A DNA stretch of 64,000 bases from Mesostigma viride (GCA_009746045.1 RPFO01000111.1:827801-891800); one strand, 5' to 3'; shown: positions 23,801-30,010, numbered from the stretch's first letter. Made by a program: numbers and translations. Notes: generated by a model from the sequence alone, not told the origin.

Positions 23801-24292
23801 ATGGCAGGGATGGCTGGCCAGGGCTTTGGTGGCCAGCCGCCTTGGGGCGTGGATAATATCCATGGGCACCAATCTATGCCTGGTCACTATGAGGGGCAAG
23901 GTGCCTACAACATGGACCAAGCATATCCTCAAGGCACAGGCCAGCCTGTTGTGGGTGGCCCCGCGGCTTTGGCTTCTGCGGGAACTTTTGTTGTGGATGG
24001 GCATGCGACTCCGGAGGGACCGCTGGGCGGGGCGGAGGAGGATCATCGGGACTTAGAAGATGTCGGCGGTGAACTGGAGGATGACTTCTTGCTGAACGCT
24101 GGGAATCTCGGCAGGAAGACGGGGGTGGTGGGACATGGAGGAGGTGGTGGAAGCGGAGGGGGGGGAAGGGGGGGGGCTGGGAGAGGCCGAGGGAGGGGGA
24201 ACAATCATGTTGGCAGGAACTGGCAGGGTGAAGGCAAGGGTGCGCAAGGTAGCTTCCGAAAACGTAGTGGCTTGGGTGCTAAAGCGCGTTGA
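1..24292 (+). CDS. TRANK1-like giant SF1A helicase, 8 exons, 5' incomplete
   Basis: Joined exons: <1-1084, 3879-6096, 7635-8054, 8592-9559, 9915-10209, 14261-20409, 21883-22640, 23228-24292 (stop TGA). All introns are GT-AG and the phases agree (0,1,1,0,1,1,0). The product is about 4,320 codons. Helicase motifs appear in order: GRSGTGKTT (I), DEVQD (II), GDTAQTI (III), NNYRTHAG (IV), ESKGLEFED (V) and YTAVTRAR (VI). These are typical of the UvrD-like ATPase in TRANK1/MAGATAMA3-type proteins. Downstream come helical repeats, a disordered Pro/Ser/Ala region, an IQ motif, a zinc-finger candidate, polyQ and an RGG tail. By family it is an ATP-dependent nucleic-acid translocase; the RGG tail also suggests RNA contact (inference). 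The first frame is open from base 2 with no start, so the N-terminus lies outside the window. The reading frame breaks once inside exon 6. Exon joins are inferred from motif continuity, not from transcripts. Confidence 0.85.
1256..1681. repeat. 48-bp minisatellite, 9 copies, in intron 1
   Basis: The marker TTGGGCCAT recurs every 48 bases at 1261, 1309, 1357, 1405, 1453, 1501, 1549, 1597 and 1645. Copies differ by a few substitutions (for example GGTTGTGTTG versus GTTTTCATTG between units). Because 48 is a multiple of 3, two forward frames and one reverse frame stay open, which creates spurious long ORFs. I see no sign of coding. Confidence 0.95.
1766..2034. repeat. Direct repeat copy 1 (about 0.26 kb) in intron 1
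   Basis: Runs from TGTGAGCTCACG to CAGCTGTGTC and is repeated at 3493-3739 with substitutions and small length changes in the TGTGGACCGGGGGCAG sub-repeats. The two copies lie in the same orientation about 1.46 kb apart, so they could be terminal repeats of a small nonautonomous element or a local duplication. I find no clear PBS, polypurine tract or target duplication. Confidence 0.85.
2777..2868. repeat. GC-rich inverted repeat resembling algal plastid dispersed repeats
   Basis: The arm at 2777-2798 pairs with 2843-2864 at about 20 of 22 positions, giving a long hairpin. The loop contains CTCCGCTACGCC and CTCCGCTATGCC. At about 3113-3150 there are further palindromes (CCCCTTAAGGGG, CTCCCTACGGGGAG). 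Short palindromes of this style are common in plastid intergenic DNA of chlamydomonadalean algae, so this could be a plastid-derived insertion or simply a nuclear GC-rich repeat. No plastid gene is recognisable. Confidence 0.45.
3493..3739. repeat. Direct repeat copy 2 in intron 1
   Basis: Second copy of the block at 1766-2034, same strand. It ends at GCAGCTGTGTC and is followed by unrelated sequence (CTTCTCACAGCG). It lies about 140 bases upstream of the exon 2 acceptor. Confidence 0.85.
3879..6096 (+). CDS. Helicase gene exon 2: Walker A and Walker B
   Basis: Begins VSFSQRVSTYVEIIRVWAIIARHDEL, a helical region expected before the ATPase. Motif I (GRSGTGKTT) is encoded at 4588-4614 and motif II (DEVQD) at 6015-6029. 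Between them lies an insertion of about 400 residues rich in Gly, Glu and Gln, which is long for the family and probably disordered. The exon ends within the codon before GDTAQTI (phase 1); donor GTGCGT at 6097. Confidence 0.85.
6097..7634 (+). other. Intron 2 with microsatellites
   Basis: GT at 6097 and AG at 7633-7634; joining gives FLTG-DTAQTIARG, a motif III signature. The intron contains pyrimidine/GT-CT simple sequence at 6295-6405, a 33-bp tandem duplication at about 6643-6712 (TACTTGTCGTCTAATRAGTA units) and a long (CT)n(CA)n tract at 7236-7348. No gene is seen. Confidence 0.8.
7236..7348. repeat. (CT)n-(CA)n compound microsatellite
   Basis: Roughly 80 bases of CT dinucleotides with a few TATCTC interruptions, passing directly into about 16 CA dinucleotides. 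It lies in intron 2 and causes the Ser/Leu-repeat and Arg/Glu-repeat ORFs seen on both strands. Confidence 0.95.
7635..8054 (+). CDS. Helicase gene exon 3: motifs III and IV
   Basis: Encodes GDTAQTIARGVAFRFADLR (motif III, sensor), then PREVIKLVNNYRTHAGI, which matches the L-x-x-N-Y-R-[ST] motif IV of UvrD-type helicases. A conserved-looking region follows (GPKPWVLSSCSFEDL). The exon ends in phase 1 before GTGAGC at 8055; the split codon is completed in exon 4 to give Thr-Val-Phe-Glu-Ser-Lys-Gly. Confidence 0.88.
8055..8591 (+). other. Intron 3
   Basis: GTGAGC donor at 8055 and CACCCAG acceptor ending 8591. The 537 bases between contain no repeat or gene that I recognise. Confidence 0.8.
8592..9559 (+). 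CDS. Helicase gene exon 4: motifs V and VI, start of TPR-like region
   Basis: Motif V (ESKGLEFED) is encoded at 8597-8623 and motif VI (YTAVTRAR, with the arginine finger) at 8945-8968. Between them is a Ser/Ala low-complexity insert at about 8700-8860 coded by CAG/TCA-type repeats. After motif VI the protein becomes alpha-helical with TPR-like pairs (ANLYTKKAYGLAAQCFAKAG; AKCFEKAGHAEFAGAILVAL). Phase 0 end; donor GTGGGT at 9560. Confidence 0.88.
9560..9914 (+). other. Intron 4
   Basis: GT at 9560 and CTGCCAG ending 9914. It holds two short imperfect tandem duplications (CATCATAAGTGATA units near 9620-9670 and ACAATGCACAATTATAG units near 9699-9775). No other feature. Confidence 0.8.
9915..10209 (+). 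CDS. Helicase gene exon 5: helical repeats
   Basis: Continues the TPR-like helical array (GLVPRAADALLKGGHVPDAV; REGAELMVKAGMLGEAVALL). It ends in phase 1 at CTCAAGGAAG before GTGAGC. A near copy of this donor context (GTCAAGGAAG followed by GTAGGC) lies 61 bases downstream at about 10270, a possible alternative or decoy donor; using it would stay open only to a stop at about 10308. Confidence 0.82.
10210..14260 (+). other. Intron 5 (4 kb) dominated by a minisatellite
   Basis: GTGAGC donor at 10210 and CCCCTCACAG acceptor ending 14260; joining gives KEG-GVSDVGLALVNSH in frame. It contains the 40-bp array at 10321-13780. The remaining 480 bases at 13781-14260 are ordinary pyrimidine-rich intron sequence. 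Confidence 0.8.
10321..13780. repeat. 40-bp minisatellite, about 86 copies
   Basis: The unit ATCCTGTGCGGGGTGCATGT plus 20 further bases repeats with period 40 for 3.46 kb. Variation is concentrated at two sites: GCATGT, GTATGT or GTACGT in the middle, and CAATC or CAACC at the end. The GTACGT form is clustered (about 10.44-10.50, 11.72-12.02 and 13.28-13.40 kb). Because the unit lacks stops in every phase and 40 is not a multiple of 3, all three forward frames are open over the whole array and give the same 40-residue repeat. That follows from arithmetic and is not evidence of coding. Confidence 0.98.
14261..20409 (+). CDS. Helicase gene exon 6 (6.1 kb), with a frame break
   Basis: Encodes helical repeats (SDVGLALVNSHRAELASITP; ALQCGHELADLYVRQGDRVA), a conserved-looking alpha-helical core to about 16.9 kb, then a long Ala/Ser/Pro disordered stretch and a second folded block (SYLLDLLEEAMVAVLLTLGT at about 17.75 kb). 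One frame is used to about 18.56-18.87 kb and another after it. The second half has an acidic Gly/Glu region, an IQ motif (TRIAAAFRGYKVRQK, about 19663-19710), a CAG-coded polyQ region (about 19,960-20,100) and the first Cys pair of a zinc-finger candidate (CRACG, about 20,365-20,380). Small unrecognised introns may remain inside; for example, AAG-GTAAAAAT near 14,690 looks like a donor. Confidence 0.72.
18498..18873 (+). other. Reading-frame break in exon 6
   Basis: The upstream frame stops at 18871-18873, and the downstream frame is open from 18498, so they overlap by 376 bases. A G12 homopolymer at 18855-18866 is an obvious place for an indel. However, the downstream frame already looks protein-like from about 18,595 (DEAILFALTTNGQLIDDGKC), which argues for a switch near 18.56-18.60 kb. 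One added base or two removed would make the total coding length a multiple of three. Possible causes are an assembly error, an unseen short intron or a real mutation. Confidence 0.7.
20410..21882 (+). other. Intron 6 with minisatellite
   Basis: GTGAGT donor at 20410 and GTCCACAG ending 21882; the join gives DDG-DSSTNIAAREQH in frame (phase 1). It contains 13 copies of a 68-bp repeat. The rest is unremarkable. Confidence 0.85.
20687..21570. repeat. 68-bp minisatellite, exactly 13 copies, apparently identical
   Basis: The unit starts GCCGCCACAACCATGGTCTC and spans 68 bases; 884 bases equals 13 units, and I see no differences between copies. As with the 40-bp array, the unit has no stop in any phase, so three overlapping long ORFs arise. 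Each unit carries a strong-looking start context (CAACCATGG), which makes spurious gene calls likely. Confidence 0.97.
21883..22640 (+). CDS. Helicase gene exon 7: HxxxxH half of zinc finger, polyQ
   Basis: Encodes DSSTNIAAREQHIHSAAHID, whose histidines could pair with the CxxC at the end of exon 6 to bind zinc. A helical region follows (LVPLFVGLIRLRSQIPNLRA; EHFVNLGMQALNILEYQRML) and then a Gln-rich tract at about 22,270-22,385. Phase 0 end at AAG; donor GTGGGT at 22641. TRANK1-type proteins carry a comparable Cys/His segment near the C-terminus. Confidence 0.8.
22641..23227 (+). other. Intron 7
   Basis: GTGGGT donor at 22641 and AACTGCAG acceptor ending 23227. It is AT-richer than the exons, with no repeat or gene recognised; a small extra exon cannot be excluded. 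Confidence 0.7.
23228..24292 (+). CDS. Helicase gene exon 8: Gln/Gly/Tyr-rich tail with RGG box
   Basis: Begins GQGYPTRQAPARAQQQKPPQ and continues as a prion-like Gln/Gly/Met/Tyr-rich domain (repeats of QQGYMGQGYM type). An acidic stretch (EEDHRDLEDVGGELEDD) follows, then a Gly-Arg-rich RGG segment (about 24,140-24,200) and the stop TGA at 24290-24292. RGG tails commonly bind RNA or support condensates; here that role is inferred from composition only. Confidence 0.82.
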   Translation, partial: GQGYPTRQAPARAQQQKPPQQPFAPGRMPAGQPRTPQQGGYMDGGGFPSQGQRAPGQPGGAYSMAPPVALTVDPRMPPGGAWHAGSRHQAMQQQYYSMQQHAGNTMEQGFNTQQGYMGQGYMQAYAPTIVPAHQGQDIGFAPQGQQGYHVQQGYPTHSSPYIASGAQYLEQMQAGPMPGYAGMPPGAVNGGMAGMAGQGFGGQPPWGVDNIHGHQSMPGHYEGQGAYNMDQAYPQGTGQPVVGGPAALASAGTFVVDGHATPEGPLGGAEEDHRDLEDVGGELEDDFLLNAGNLGRKTGVVGHGGGGGSGGGGRGGAGRGRGRGNNHVGRNWQGEGKGAQGSFRKRSGLGAKAR

Positions 24293-24468
24293 GCTCACAA
24301 GCTTGGCAGGGCATATTTCTCATCGGCAGACAGCGTATAGGAAACCAAGGAAAGGCTGTGCCACATAATCCATTTGTGAGAATGTTGCGGCGTGGATGCC
24401 CACATCGATGCTGTGGCCCACTTTGCAGCACATGGAGCTTAGCCTGTTTTGTGGCTTGCATAAAGTGA
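24293..24468 (+). other. Presumed 3' UTR of helicase gene
   Basis: 176 bases between the stop codon and the (TTAA)n tail of a minus-strand LINE. ATAAAG near 24,460 is the only polyadenylation-like hexamer I notice; TGTAA, used in many green algae, is absent. The LINE may have truncated the original 3' UTR. Confidence 0.4.
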
Positions 24469-24939
24469 TATTAATTAATTAATTAGACTCGTGCTCCCGT
24501 TGGGGAGTCACGGAGCATTAACCCCGAGGGATGGATGGATGGGTGCAAACAGTCCTACCGGTCTAATCTATCTACAACAGCTATCTACAAACATCTATCA
24601 ACATCAACTCTACCCTAGGGGACCTGTCTGGCGTGCTTCCCGTGTATTTGCACACGCGGGCGCTTCCCCACGGGGGGGGGCTCGTTGTCGTCTATGACCT
24701 GGGCCCACTTGGCCTTGTCCATCATCTTTTTCCAAATCACGGAGAGGCCTAGCCCCCCCATGTCCTCTACTAGCTGTTCTTTGAAGGTGCGGGCCTTGGG
24801 GCGTCTAGCATCACGGGGCCCGGCCCACGTCAGGAGGTGCCGGCCAGGCTGAGCTGGGCGCAGTCCCGCGGGGGGGCCACGTGAGGTGTCTACCTGGTTG
24901 GTGCGAGCTAAGTGCCCTACTAGCTGCAGGCGCCGCTGC
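24469..24939 (-). pseudogene. LINE fragment A, 3' end (C-terminus and tail)
   Basis: On the minus strand, encodes RRLQLVGHLARTNQVDTS and LTWAGPRDARRPKART, the C-terminal part of a LINE ORF2-like protein. It is homologous to the plus-strand copy at 25.4-25.9 kb (RRLGLAGHLARTDQVDTS). The 3' end is a TTAA tract at about 24,470-24,485. The coding sequence continues, after the TTAA element is removed, at 27603-27789 and 28059-29040. Confidence 0.75.
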
Positions 24940-24957
24940 TTAACCCGTGTTTTTTTA

Positions 24958-25012
24958 CAACGCGATACATCGCGTTGTAGGGTTAGAACGCGATGTATCG
25001 CGTTGTAATCTG
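24958..25012. repeat. Subterminal palindromes of the TTAA element
   Basis: Two consecutive palindromes (AACGCGATACATCGCGTT and AACGCGATGTATCGCGTT) at the left end, matched by one (AACGCGATATATCGCGTT) at about 27,562-27,579 near the right end. Repeated subterminal palindromes are typical transposase-binding or hairpin-forming sites; their role here is inferred. Confidence 0.75.
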
Positions 25013-25339
25013 ACACGTGGCAAGCCTGTTAAACATGCGATTTTTGGTCTGAAACTTTCAACACAGGACAGAAACATCTCATAGAGTTCAAGAAAAAATC
25101 CTGGTAATTTTGGTATTTTTTTTGTGACAGCTGCAAACAAATATGTACCACTGAAATCAGGCATTTTCGCGGGACGAAGGTGAAGACGACGGCGATGGCG
25201 GCAGGTAGATCTCGCCAGTTTGAGCGCGAATTTCAGTGGCTGTTGGGTGGCACGACCATGATGATGCGTTCAAAGGTTGATAATTAGGTTTCTACGAGTT
25301 TGTTGAGGTACTGGGGCAAAGGAAACGTAGTTTTTTCCA

Positions 25340-26145
25340 GTTTCTCACCCAACTTTCATGCGGAAACCCTGGAAACCGGCATACATATTATTACGGATCG
25401 GCATGGCGTGGGCGCACCTCCATGACCACCGCCGCTGGTGGAGCAACCCCGCCCTACCCCGGATCGTCAAGCGTGACCTCTTCAAGGTCGTCATTCTGAC
25501 GATCCTGACCTACGGCGCCGAGACGTGGACACTGATGCAGGAGCTGGAGCAACGACTCGACGGCGCCGTCACCAAGATGCTGCGCAAGGCCCTTAACATC
25601 CCCTTTGGTTTGCACGTTAGTAATGAGGATTTGTACGCTGATTTGCCCTATGTTTCCCACATTATTAGGCACCGGCGCCTGGGCCTAGCCGGGCACCTGG
25701 CCCGCACAGATCAGGTAGATACATCAGATAGACTAGCTGGCACCAAGCCCGCCCAGCCTGGGCGATATGTCCTCACCTGGCGTGCCCCGGCCGCGCGCGG
25801 CAGGGCCGCCACCCGTGGACTTTTCGTGATAGACTCGGCATGGACATGTGCTACACTAGACGTGACGGGCTCACCCCCGGGCAGCCTCCTGGTTTGTCTG
25901 TAATATGGAGGCAGATGGTGCGCAAGGATAGATGGCAAGTAGTGATGAAGGAGACCACCCCCAAGCCTGTGGGGGCTCCGCGTGTGACCAAGTATGGCAT
26001 TCATAGCGATTCGGGCCGCGGTGCCCACACCCCTGTAACTAGGACCTAGATAGCTTATACCATCCATTCCATCCCATGTTCCCCTCCCACTGAGGACTTA
26101 TGCTCACGTGACGCAGTCACGTGTCTATTAATTAATTAATTAATA
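25340..26145 (+). pseudogene. LINE fragment B inside the TTAA element
   Basis: Encodes AWAHLHDHRRWWSNPALPRI, then LTYGAETWTLMQELEQRLDG and a C-terminal RRLGLAGHLARTDQVDTS, typical of the end of a LINE ORF2. The sequence frameshifts after about 25.8 kb. The 3' end is GCAGTCACGTGTC followed by four TTAA units (about 26,123-26,143). It serves as the uninterrupted reference for the insertions in LINE A. Confidence 0.75.
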
Positions 26146-26576
26146 TTATTACGGCAAGACTCGGGTCTGCTGCGGCACCATGCTTGGTATTTCCATGGTG
26201 TTTCGACTTCTTAACACATGTTTATTCATTCCAAACGCCCGGACTCTCGGCTGAACCGAGATCTGTGCAGACTTTTATTGGGTAGCTCCGGGCATGATGG
26301 TGCCTGCAAATAGCGTAAGGCGTGACCGTGGCTATTGCTACGGTATGCTGTATTTTCCTGGAAATGGCCTCTGCCACCGGCTCAATAGTGCTTGCAGGCG
26401 TAAGTATATCGTGTTTCTACCTAGTTTCTGCCAGTTTTCCACTCATTTCTACCGACCTCTGCCCAGCCTCTCTAAGACCTTAAATGTTAGCCATAGCACA
26501 CATTTCCATCACCATTCATCTTCATCATCCTGAACGACTAGAACACGCGGACAAGATAACGGCAGGCTCGAGCTAC

Positions 26577-26627
26577 CATGGTCCGGATTCTCCCGATTTC
26601 TGGCCTGCGCTGGTTGTCTCCTTGATA
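26577..26627 (+). repeat. 51-bp segment shared with 41985-42035
   Basis: Starts CATGGTCCGGATTCTCCCGA and ends TCTCCTTGATA. The two copies differ at one base, while their flanks are unrelated. It could be the tip of a larger dispersed family or a small conserved element; nothing in the sequence decides. Confidence 0.8.
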
Positions 26628-26759
26628 GCAGGTTGCAGTTGTGCAGTATTTACTGTGCTGTATACGTCGCAAGCCGTGCATATATCGTGAGGATTGGATG
26701 TTGATGGTTTATACTGCGGTGATTGTGCAAGAAGATAAGCTAGGTGCCCATAATCATGG

Positions 26760-26798
26760 TGGACGCAGTCACGTGTCTATTAATTAATTAATTATATA
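26760..26798 (+). repeat. Short LINE 3'-end stub with TTAA tail
   Basis: GGACGCAGTCACGTGTC followed by TTAA units repeats the last bases of LINE fragment B (26,108-26,145). This fits a severely 5'-truncated LINE insertion or a local duplication. Confidence 0.55.
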
Positions 26799-27602
26799 AT
26801 GGTGTGTAATCATGTGTTGTTAGCATCTTGCCACCATTTGCTAGCATGCATTCCAGAGTCATCTTTGCCTGCATGTAAGCTCATGGATCACTCAACCTAT
26901 CCAAGCCTTTCATTACACGTGCCTCTTTCTTTCAGTATTGCACGCATTATGGAATGAAAACCCAGCACCTCCCTTCCCACGAGGCATGTGCTCAACGCCG
27001 TCGTTGTGAGAGTAGATTATGCTTTGGCTATGGCTGCCTGATTCAGTCATATTAGGTCATCCAGCCGGTCATGATGTTTGATGCATGTTTGATGCTGTAT
27101 AACTTATACAACACCTATTTTCAACGTTTTGATCCTCCAAGCTCACTATGGCCCCGTTTATGGGGCTCGTGTCGCTGGCGCCATGTTGTGAAGGGCTCTC
27201 ATTTTTCCCACTGCGTTGTACTGCGTTGTGTTTGTGATGCTAATGAAAAATAGCTCCGGTGGCCCAATGGGCCTGAGTTTTGTTCCACAAAGCCTGCATA
27301 TGTTGCCCATAGCACAAGAAGCCGGATTTTTTTCCATGAACCATTTGTGAATAAGCACATGACTTGTGACCTCGGGTCAACAAATCACAGTCATGGTCAG
27401 ACCCCCCTGTATTCAAACCAGTGTATCTCTCTAATGAACTAGCATGTTGTAGGTCTGAGTAGCTCAAAACAAACTTTGATTTATGGGCTTTCAGGAAAGT
27501 ATATACATGACCATTAAAAAAAAAATTCTTAGGTGCTGCACGCGTTCTAAAAGCAGCTTACAACGCGATATATCGCGTTCTAATTGTAAAAACACGGGTT
27601 AA

Positions 27603-27789
27603 TGGTGCTGGTGATATATGGCATGCCAAGGTACAGGTCCTCACTGCGGACATGAGCAGCATATCCTACTCTGAAAATGGATCGCAGCATGAACATTGGT
27701 GACCGCGCCGTCCAGCTTGCGGGCCAGGTCGGCGGTGAGGGTCCACGTCTCGGCCCCATACGTAAGAACAGGAAGGAGTCACGAGGACC
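27603..27789 (-). pseudogene. LINE fragment A, middle part
   Basis: The minus strand reads YGAETWTLTADLARKLDGAV and, after frame changes, VRSEDLYLGMPYITSTIK. These align with LTYGAETWTLMQELEQRLDG and SNEDLYADLPYVSHIIRH in fragment B. It lies between the 2.66-kb TTAA element and the 261-bp MITE, both of which interrupt the same LINE. Confidence 0.75.
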
Positions 27790-28058
27790 TTAACACTCCG
27801 TCTGTAATTACGGGCGTGGCCCGTAATACGGGTGTCACCCGTAATGAAGGCCTGTGACATTATTGGTGGATACTTAATACCTTATAGTCAAATTTCAGAT
27901 TTAATTGGATAGGATGAAAGCTAACTTTAATGCCAACAAGAAAATCCTACTTTCACGGCCACGGTCCCCATGTCAGATGCGCCGTGGCCACCCCATGGCA
28001 ACAGGCGCATTTCTGAGTACGGGTCACACCCGACGGAATTTCACAGACGGAGTGTTAA
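27790..28058. mobile_element. 261-bp MITE with TTAA target duplication
   Basis: The element is 27794-28054, with perfect 12-bp inverted ends CACTCCGTCTGT / ACAGACGGAGTG, flanked by TTAA at 27790-27793 and 28055-28058. Internal hairpins are built from TACGGG/CCCGTA. Removing it and one TTAA restores the codons for Asp-Leu-Phe-Lys-Val of the LINE, matching RDLFKVVILT in fragment B. It is a different family from the 2.66-kb element but uses the same target rule. Confidence 0.85.
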
Positions 28059-29040
28059 ACAGGTCCTGTTTCTCGATCTTGCCCAGGGGCTTGCGCCACA
28101 GGGCCCGGTATTGGCGTAAAGCGTGCCAGGCGAGGGAGATGCGGTGGTCCACATCAGCCTCGCACTGGCTGGGAAGGAGGCTGCCCAGCAGCTTGACACG
28201 GTCCCGATACAGGACTCGAGAGCCGTCAAGGAGAAAGAGGGGTGGCGGTGAGTGGGTGAGCCCAACAACCGGGCCAGGGCCTCTGTCTTCTTGCTGACCT
28301 CAAGCCCCACTGCGCACGCGGGCCTCGAGCGATAGCCAGGCAGTCAAGCCCCGTCTGCACGTGCCCAGTGTCCTCGAAGAGGGTGGTGTCGTCTGCATAT
28401 ATGATGTCCGCCAGCCGAATCTCCGTTTCCGCCCCGCCATGCCAGAAACGGTTGTCAACCTGCACCCCTGGTTCGCTATACCCACGATGCGGGCAAATCG
28501 CTTGCGCGCCTGAATCATTACGTATTCGACCACAATAATGAACAGGTAGGGCGACAGCACGCAGCCCTGCCACACACCCTTCTGTAAAGGGCATGGTGGC
28601 GTGGTCCCGTAGTAGGAAGTGCGCACCGAAGTGGTGGACCCTTCATACAGGTTGCGGATGACATCAATAAGGGGGCGGAGGATCCGAAACAGAGCGAGGA
28701 TGTCCCATAGCGCAGGCCAGAAAACCGAATCGAAGGCTTTGATGAAGTCCACCAGCACAAGGTGCAGAGGGGACTCACCAGGCTCAAGGCGTTGCAGTTC
28801 CTCCACAAGGCGGCGAGTAGCGAAGAGCGCCTGTACTGTGTTGGGACCTGAACGGAAGCCGTGTTAAGTCTCGCTGAGGTGACCGTCCAGGGCCATGCGC
28901 AGGCGGTTCAGGATATGAGCCGCATGAGAAGCTTGAGGGGGGCGCTTTGGATGCACACCCCTCTGTACTAGATATACCGGGGTCGGCTGGCGACCCCTTG
29001 TTCTTGTAATTAAAGCATCGTGCGAAAACTGTGTTGCCTC
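28059..29040 (-). pseudogene. LINE fragment A, reverse transcriptase domain (decayed)
   Basis: On the minus strand: NKGSPADPG and LILNRLRMALDGHLSET, an in-frame stop (about 28,864), then HGFRSGPNTVQALFATRRLV, VDFIKAFDSVFW (RT motif A), GVWQGCVLSPYLF (motif B) and IIYADDTTLFEDT (motif C, YADD), with frameshifts between them. GLEVSKKTEALA and LWRKPLGKIEKQDLF follow. This is a non-LTR retrotransposon RT, inactivated by at least one stop and several frameshifts. Together with 27603-27789 and 24469-24939 it forms one element of about 1.6 kb, truncated at its 5' end. Confidence 0.82.
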
Positions 29041-29333
29041 CAGGGTGGGAGGGAGGGGAAAGAAACAATTGCGGATCATTGCCTGCCTAGCTTGCTTAAG
29101 GCATGGCCCGCCGACACACAAGCTGACATCATCCTAAATTAAGTGACACCAGCATGCGTCACACGCCGGCCTGAACAGTGCTGAAAACGTCACTACAAAC
29201 AACGTGGCCACGCACCCCCAGGCTAGTGCGTTAACCGTACAGGTAGTTGTACAAGGTTCCCAAGTCTGACAAACAATAAACTCGCCCATCGACCCCCTTG
29301 GGCCGGTCCGAATCCACTATACAATAATTAATC
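29041..29333. other. No gene recognised
   Basis: Intergenic sequence between the 5' truncation of LINE A and the palindrome at 29.35 kb. I see no coding or repeat feature beyond scattered short inverted matches. Confidence 0.5.
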
Positions 29334-29379
29334 ACGACTCACTATAGTGATTTGTTTTCTTTATAAAGAAAACAAATCA
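29334..29379 (+). repeat. 32-bp perfect palindrome beside a T7-promoter-like string
   Basis: 29348-29379 is a perfect palindrome centred on TTTATAAA, with arms TGATTTGTTTTCTTTA. Directly before it, ACGACTCACTATAG (29334-29347) equals 14 of the 18 bases of the phage T7 promoter core. A second inverted pair flanks it: AAAGATTCGT near 29,383 and ACGAATCTTT near 29,449. Confidence 0.8.
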
Positions 29380-29712
29380 GCCAAAGATTCGTTAAGCAAC
29401 CAGCCAACCCTACAGGTCCCCACCTAACCTCAGCTGGTGCAACCAAACACGAATCTTTGCAAGCAAGTCGTATAACACCTACAATTAATTTTCTCGGACC
29501 TCTAATTAATAGCCACCGACCCTTATAAACAACCGGGTCATCCAAGGAAAATTCGGGCGAACAGGAAACCCTTTGTACAGATCGAATCAGTCAGCCCATG
29601 TCGCAGACAGCTTTCCACATCCAGGCCAAGGCATAGCGGCCCTATCTTTCCCGCATGCGTTAATTAAACTATATTCAAAGAAAACCGATTGCCACCTGCA
29701 CCGGGAAGGGGT

Positions 29713-30010
29713 CTGTGACATTTTGTGAATTTTTTTATCACAAAATGTCACTTTTGTGACATTTTGTGATCAAAAATGATAAAACGTGACAAAATGTGAC
29801 AAAATGTGATAAAACTGTGACAAATGGTGATCGAGACATGTCATGATTGTGACAAAACGTGACAAACTTGATAAAACCAGCATATTTTGTGATAACGTCA
29901 TTATCACAAAATGTCAAAGTGTCACAAAAGGTCACGAACCCACAGAAAATATCACAAAATGTGACAAGGTGATAAATCACAACCACTCAGGGGAAGTGAT
30001 ATATCACAAA
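29713..30010. repeat. Cluster of TGTGACA/TGTGATA motifs in both orientations
   Basis: About 25 occurrences of GTGACA, GTGATA and their complements (TGTCAC, TATCAC), usually joined as TGTGACAAAATGTGATA, pack 300 bases. This density is far above background. It resembles subterminal transposase-binding arrays or iterons. No protein gene or clear element ends are attached. Confidence 0.85.

Larger units (their letters stand above)
24940..27602. mobile_element. Nonautonomous TTAA-flanked DNA element (2,655 bp), piggyBac-like ends
   Basis: The element is 24944-27598, flanked by TTAA at 24940-24943 and 27599-27602. The ends are inverted: CCCGTGTTTTTTTACAA at the left, and TTGTAAAAACACGGG at the right. 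Just inside both ends lie palindromes CGCGATACATCGCG and CGCGATATATCGCG. It interrupts LINE A: removing it and one TTAA joins MPYITSTIK to QRRLQLVGHLART, which matches the uninterrupted paralogue. No transposase is recognised inside, so it was presumably mobilised in trans. Confidence 0.8.

Noticed and set aside
29713-30010. CRISPR-like array
   Set aside because: Motifs are short, in both orientations, without regular spacers, and the genome is eukaryotic.
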